Below are positions 49,238-50,750 of a DNA stretch of 50,750 nt, in pieces (the stretch's first letter is position 1; each line of letters begins with the position of its first letter). The notes beneath the pieces are model-generated. The model saw only the letters and a program-made list of their open reading frames with translations, was not told the DNA's origin and did not search any database. The DNA is from Candidatus Zixiibacteriota bacterium (GTDB lineage: Bacteria; Electryoneota; B3-LCP). Location: the NCBI GenBank assembly GCA_003599535.1, contig QZKQ01000130.1, positions 1 through 50,750 on the forward strand, given 5' to 3'. The translations under genes and the position numbers were made by a program.

Positions 49238-49952
49238 GATCCAACTCCATGCGACGGTTGATCACCCACCACACTCCGCCCAGGATGATGCCGGTGGTGA
49301 AGACGATATTGGGAATTTTGCGCAGGACCGTCCAGGTCAGTTCCGGGAGCGCCTCATGGGGGAGGCCGCTGCGGAAGCCCAGGTCGGCGAAGGGGACGCT
49401 GGAAAGCATCAGGACGGAAGTGCCGCCGACCTCGTGCTCGCCGTACACGTGGTCCACGTAGCGGTCGGGGTACTTCTTGATACGGGCGTGGGCGATCTCC
49501 AGCAGGCGGTCGCGTTCCCCGAAGCGGGTGGCGCCCATGGGGCAGACCCAGGCGCAGGCCGGTTCCTTGCCCTCTGCCAGCCGGTCAATGCACATGATGC
49601 ACTTGCGCACGACCGGGGCGGCCTTGTCCCATTCGTAGCGGGGGACGTTGAAGGGGCAGGCCACCATGCAGTAGCGGCAGCCCATACACTTGGACCCGTC
49701 GTAGTTGACGGGACCCGCAGAGGTCTTTTCCAGTGCGCCGACGGGGCAGACCGAGACGCAGGAAGGGGTCAGGCAGTGCATGCACATCTGCCGGTAGTAG
49801 AGGTCCCCCTGCTGCTTGACGACAGAGTAGTTCTCCGCGTTCAACTCGTCCGACAGGCCGCCGGGCAGGCGGTTAACTTCCTTGCACGTCTCCATGCAGG
49901 CCTTACACCCGATGCAGGCGGTGAAGTCAACGAGTAATCCGTAGGTTTTCAT
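49209..49952 (-). CDS. Four-cluster ferredoxin-type subunit (HybA/DsrO/FdnH-like) with C-terminal membrane anchor
   Basis: A 247-residue electron-transfer subunit with sixteen cysteines arranged for four [4Fe-4S] clusters: 13/16/19/23, 57/60/65/69, 89/92/95/99 and 118/121/133/137. A membrane helix at about 214-232 (IVFTTGIILGGVWWVI) anchors it, as in HybA and FdnH. Unlike HybA and DsrO no Tat or other signal precedes the first cluster; the protein starts MKTYGLLVDFTACIGC. That would leave the clusters in the cytoplasm unless it is carried across by a partner. It is the first gene of the module, with a promoter about 160 bases upstream. No clear ribosome site is seen. Confidence 0.9.
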   Translation of the reverse strand: MKTYGLLVDFTACIGCKACMETCKEVNRLPGGLSDELNAENYSVVKQQGDLYYRQMCMHCLTPSCVSVCPVGALEKTSAGPVNYDGSKCMGCRYCMVACPFNVPRYEWDKAAPVVRKCIMCIDRLAEGKEPACAWVCPMGATRFGERDRLLEIAHARIKKYPDRYVDHVYGEHEVGGTSVLMLSSVPFADLGFRSGLPHEALPELTWTVLRKIPNIVFTTGIILGGVWWVINRRMELDRENHKSDSE

Positions 49953-49978
49953 TGATCGTCCGGTAAACGGTGACGCTT

Positions 49979-49996
49979 ACGTGAATAAATTCACAA
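49979..49996. promoter_or_regulatory. Rex- or CRP/FNR-like operator in the leader of the redox operon
   Basis: ACGTGAA-TAAA-TTCACAA matches TTGTGAA-N4-TTCACAA at 12 of 14 defined positions, the best such site in the window. It lies 27 bases before the iron-sulfur protein's ATG and downstream of the predicted start, where a bound repressor would block elongation. Confidence 0.5.
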
Positions 49997-50112
49997 ATGC
50001 TTCGGAGTGACGGGCGATCCCCAGGGGAGCCGGTAGGGCGGGTGTGGTACGGGGTTGATCAGGATTGTCTTTATCTGAACGGCCAAAGCCGTGAGATCTC
50101 CACCTCATGAAT

Positions 50113-50141
50113 AATATACGCAAACCGAGACGAAAATGCAA
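50113..50141 (-). promoter_or_regulatory. Promoter of the FeS/NrfD/cytochrome operon
   Basis: On the minus strand TTGCAT (50141-50136), 17 bases, TATATT (50118-50113). Start near 50106. Hexamers and spacing match the dsr promoter apart from the -35 middle bases. Confidence 0.75.
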
Positions 50142-50158
50142 GATTTTTCACAAGGATT

Positions 50159-50176
50159 TTGCGTAATATTTCACGT
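50159..50176. promoter_or_regulatory. Second, weaker Rex- or CRP/FNR-like site
   Basis: TTGCGTA-ATAT-TTCACGT matches the same consensus at 10 of 14 positions. It is centred about 61 bases before the predicted start, a usual distance for a CRP/FNR-class activator. A lone half-site TTTCACAA lies at 50145-50152. Confidence 0.35.
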
Positions 50177-50271
50177 AATGGATCAGGGCCATTCGGCACC
50201 TGCGGCACTTTCTCCCGCACCCAGGGGATCGTTTTGCTCTTCCGGCTGAAGCATACCCATGTTTCGACTTG

Positions 50272-50310
50272 GAATATGCAACGTGGCATAGCCTTGTTAA
50301 TATTATAACA
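50272..50310. promoter_or_regulatory. GAATATGCAAC box with TGTTA-N6-TAACA palindrome, second copy
   Basis: GAATATGCAAC (50272-50282) and TGTTA-ATATTA-TAACA (50295-50310), the same pair as at 9710-9754. It is about 170-200 bases upstream of the redox-operon start, an enhancer-like distance. Confidence 0.45.
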
Positions 50311-50353
50311 TTTAGCTGCGCAATGGTTCCCGGGAGGGGCGTACGAACAGGGG

Positions 50354-50750
50354 TTATTTCAGGATGACCAGCTTGCGGGTGAGGGTTTCGGTGGGGGTGG
50401 CCAGCCGCACGAAGTAGATCCCGGAAGCGTACCCTGATGATTCCCACGGCAGTGAATAGCTCCCCGCGTTCATCCGTCCGGAAGCGATGGTGGCGACCCT
50501 GGCCCCCAAGAGATTGTACACCGCCAGGTCCACCTCCTGGGCATAAGGCAGTTGGAAGGTGATGGACGTTGTGGGGTTGCCGGGTTGTGGCGAGAGAGAC
50601 AAATCCATCACCCGCTGGAAATGGGGTCGGGTGTAGGGGCTGTAGGCCGTATCCCCGGTGGTGTTCTCGAAGTAACGGATCCCGCCCCACTCGTCTCCCA
50701 CAAACAGATCCCCATCCTCATCCCCGTCCATGTCACACAAGTAAGGCGCC
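50354..50750 (-). CDS. C-terminal part of a secreted FG-GAP-like protein with T9SS sorting domain (partial)
   Basis: The 3' end of a gene whose 5' part lies beyond the window; the frame is open to the last base. The visible 130 or so residues start with a VCBS/FG-GAP-type calcium loop (CDMDGDEDGDLFVGD, then GGIRYFENT), as in proteins with propeller repeats. The last 80 residues are the sorting domain: LSPQPGNPTTSITFQLPYAQ, VYNLLGARVATI, ASGIYFVRL and terminal LVILK. It is the fourth predicted T9SS cargo here. The motif reads QPGNP rather than NPFNP. The passenger function cannot be judged from this piece. Confidence 0.85.
   Translation of the reverse strand, partial: APYLCDMDGDEDGDLFVGDEWGGIRYFENTTGDTAYSPYTRPHFQRVMDLSLSPQPGNPTTSITFQLPYAQEVDLAVYNLLGARVATIASGRMNAGSYSLPWESSGYASGIYFVRLATPTETLTRKLVILK

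Larger units (their letters stand above)
49953..50353. other. Regulatory region upstream of the FeS/NrfD/cytochrome operon
   Basis: A 401-base gap with no gene. It holds two Rex/CRP-like sites, a promoter and the GAATATGCAAC/TGTTA-N6-TAACA pair, each listed separately. The leader from the predicted start to the ATG is about 155 bases, long enough for added control. Confidence 0.6.

Noticed and set aside
47687-49952. Direct labelling of the three-gene module as dsrJ, dsrP and dsrO
   Set aside because: The cytochrome has four haem sites instead of three, the iron-sulfur protein lacks a Tat signal, and dsrM and dsrK are not adjacent.
50276-50300. Sigma-54-like promoter (tggcatagccttgtt) upstream of the redox operon
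   Set aside because: It points the wrong way for the operon and lacks the GC of the -12 element. A better housekeeping promoter lies at 50113-50141.

Overview
The window is a high-GC bacterial chromosome segment. It most likely comes from an uncultured lineage of the FCB (Fibrobacterota-Chlorobiota-Bacteroidota-like) assemblage. Two things point there: a complete sprA-type gene for the outer-membrane channel of the type 9 secretion system (T9SS), and four secreted proteins that end in a T9SS/FlgD-like C-terminal sorting domain (NPFNP motif, final Lys or Arg). The phylum cannot be fixed from this sequence alone. Three strong vegetative promoters share the form TTGAC(A/T)-17 bp-TATATT, so the housekeeping sigma factor seems conventional.

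Region by region. (1) 1-9.7 kb, minus strand: dissimilatory sulfur metabolism. dsrA-dsrB-dsrD-dsrN-dsrL-dsrC form one operon behind a clear promoter. Just upstream lie precorrin-2 dehydrogenase, a CobA-HemD fusion (both for the sirohaem cofactor) and a beta-carbonic anhydrase. (2) 9.9-11.3 kb, plus strand: a divergent PAS/AAA+/Fis regulator of the sigma-54 activator class whose ATPase and sigma-54 contact motifs are altered. (3) 11.4-19.4 kb, minus strand: exported proteins, namely a debranching-type glycosidase, an unknown protein, an FG-GAP repeat protein and a PQQ-type sugar dehydrogenase, the last two with sorting domains. (4) 19.7-26.1 kb: exported oligoendopeptidase, small proteins and glutaminyl-tRNA synthetase, interrupted by mobile or repetitive DNA (a MITE-like element, a REP-associated tyrosine transposase element with 52-bp inverted termini, GCAAAG-rich repeats, GCAGCAAGCTGC hairpins and a 40-bp duplicated terminator). 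(5) 26.1-34.7 kb: an M28 peptidase, sprA and a sorting-domain protein. (6) 35.2-39.9 kb: the prkA-yeaH-spoVR stress operon. (7) 40.1-41.1 kb: bioY and an FmdB-type zinc ribbon. (8) 41.2-47.4 kb, minus strand: marR-tolC-adaptor-RND efflux operon. (9) 47.7-50 kb, minus strand: an iron-sulfur protein, NrfD/HybB-type membrane protein and tetrahaem cytochrome, a quinone-linked electron-transfer module. (10) 50.35 kb to the end: the 3' part of another sorting-domain protein.

How it fits together. Regions 1 and 9 look like parts of one respiratory system: sirohaem synthesis and amidation, sulfite reductase, its sulfur carrier DsrC, a DsrL-type NAD(P)H flavoprotein, and a membrane module that could exchange electrons with quinone and periplasmic cytochromes. 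Both transcription units carry TTGTGAA-N4-TTCACAA-like sites. The leader regions of regions 1, 2 and 9 also share a GAATATGCAAC / TGCAAC box, which suggests common redox or sulfur control, possibly by the divergent regulator. DsrD together with DsrL, and no dsrEFH in view, leaves the direction of the pathway open; reduction is the more likely reading.
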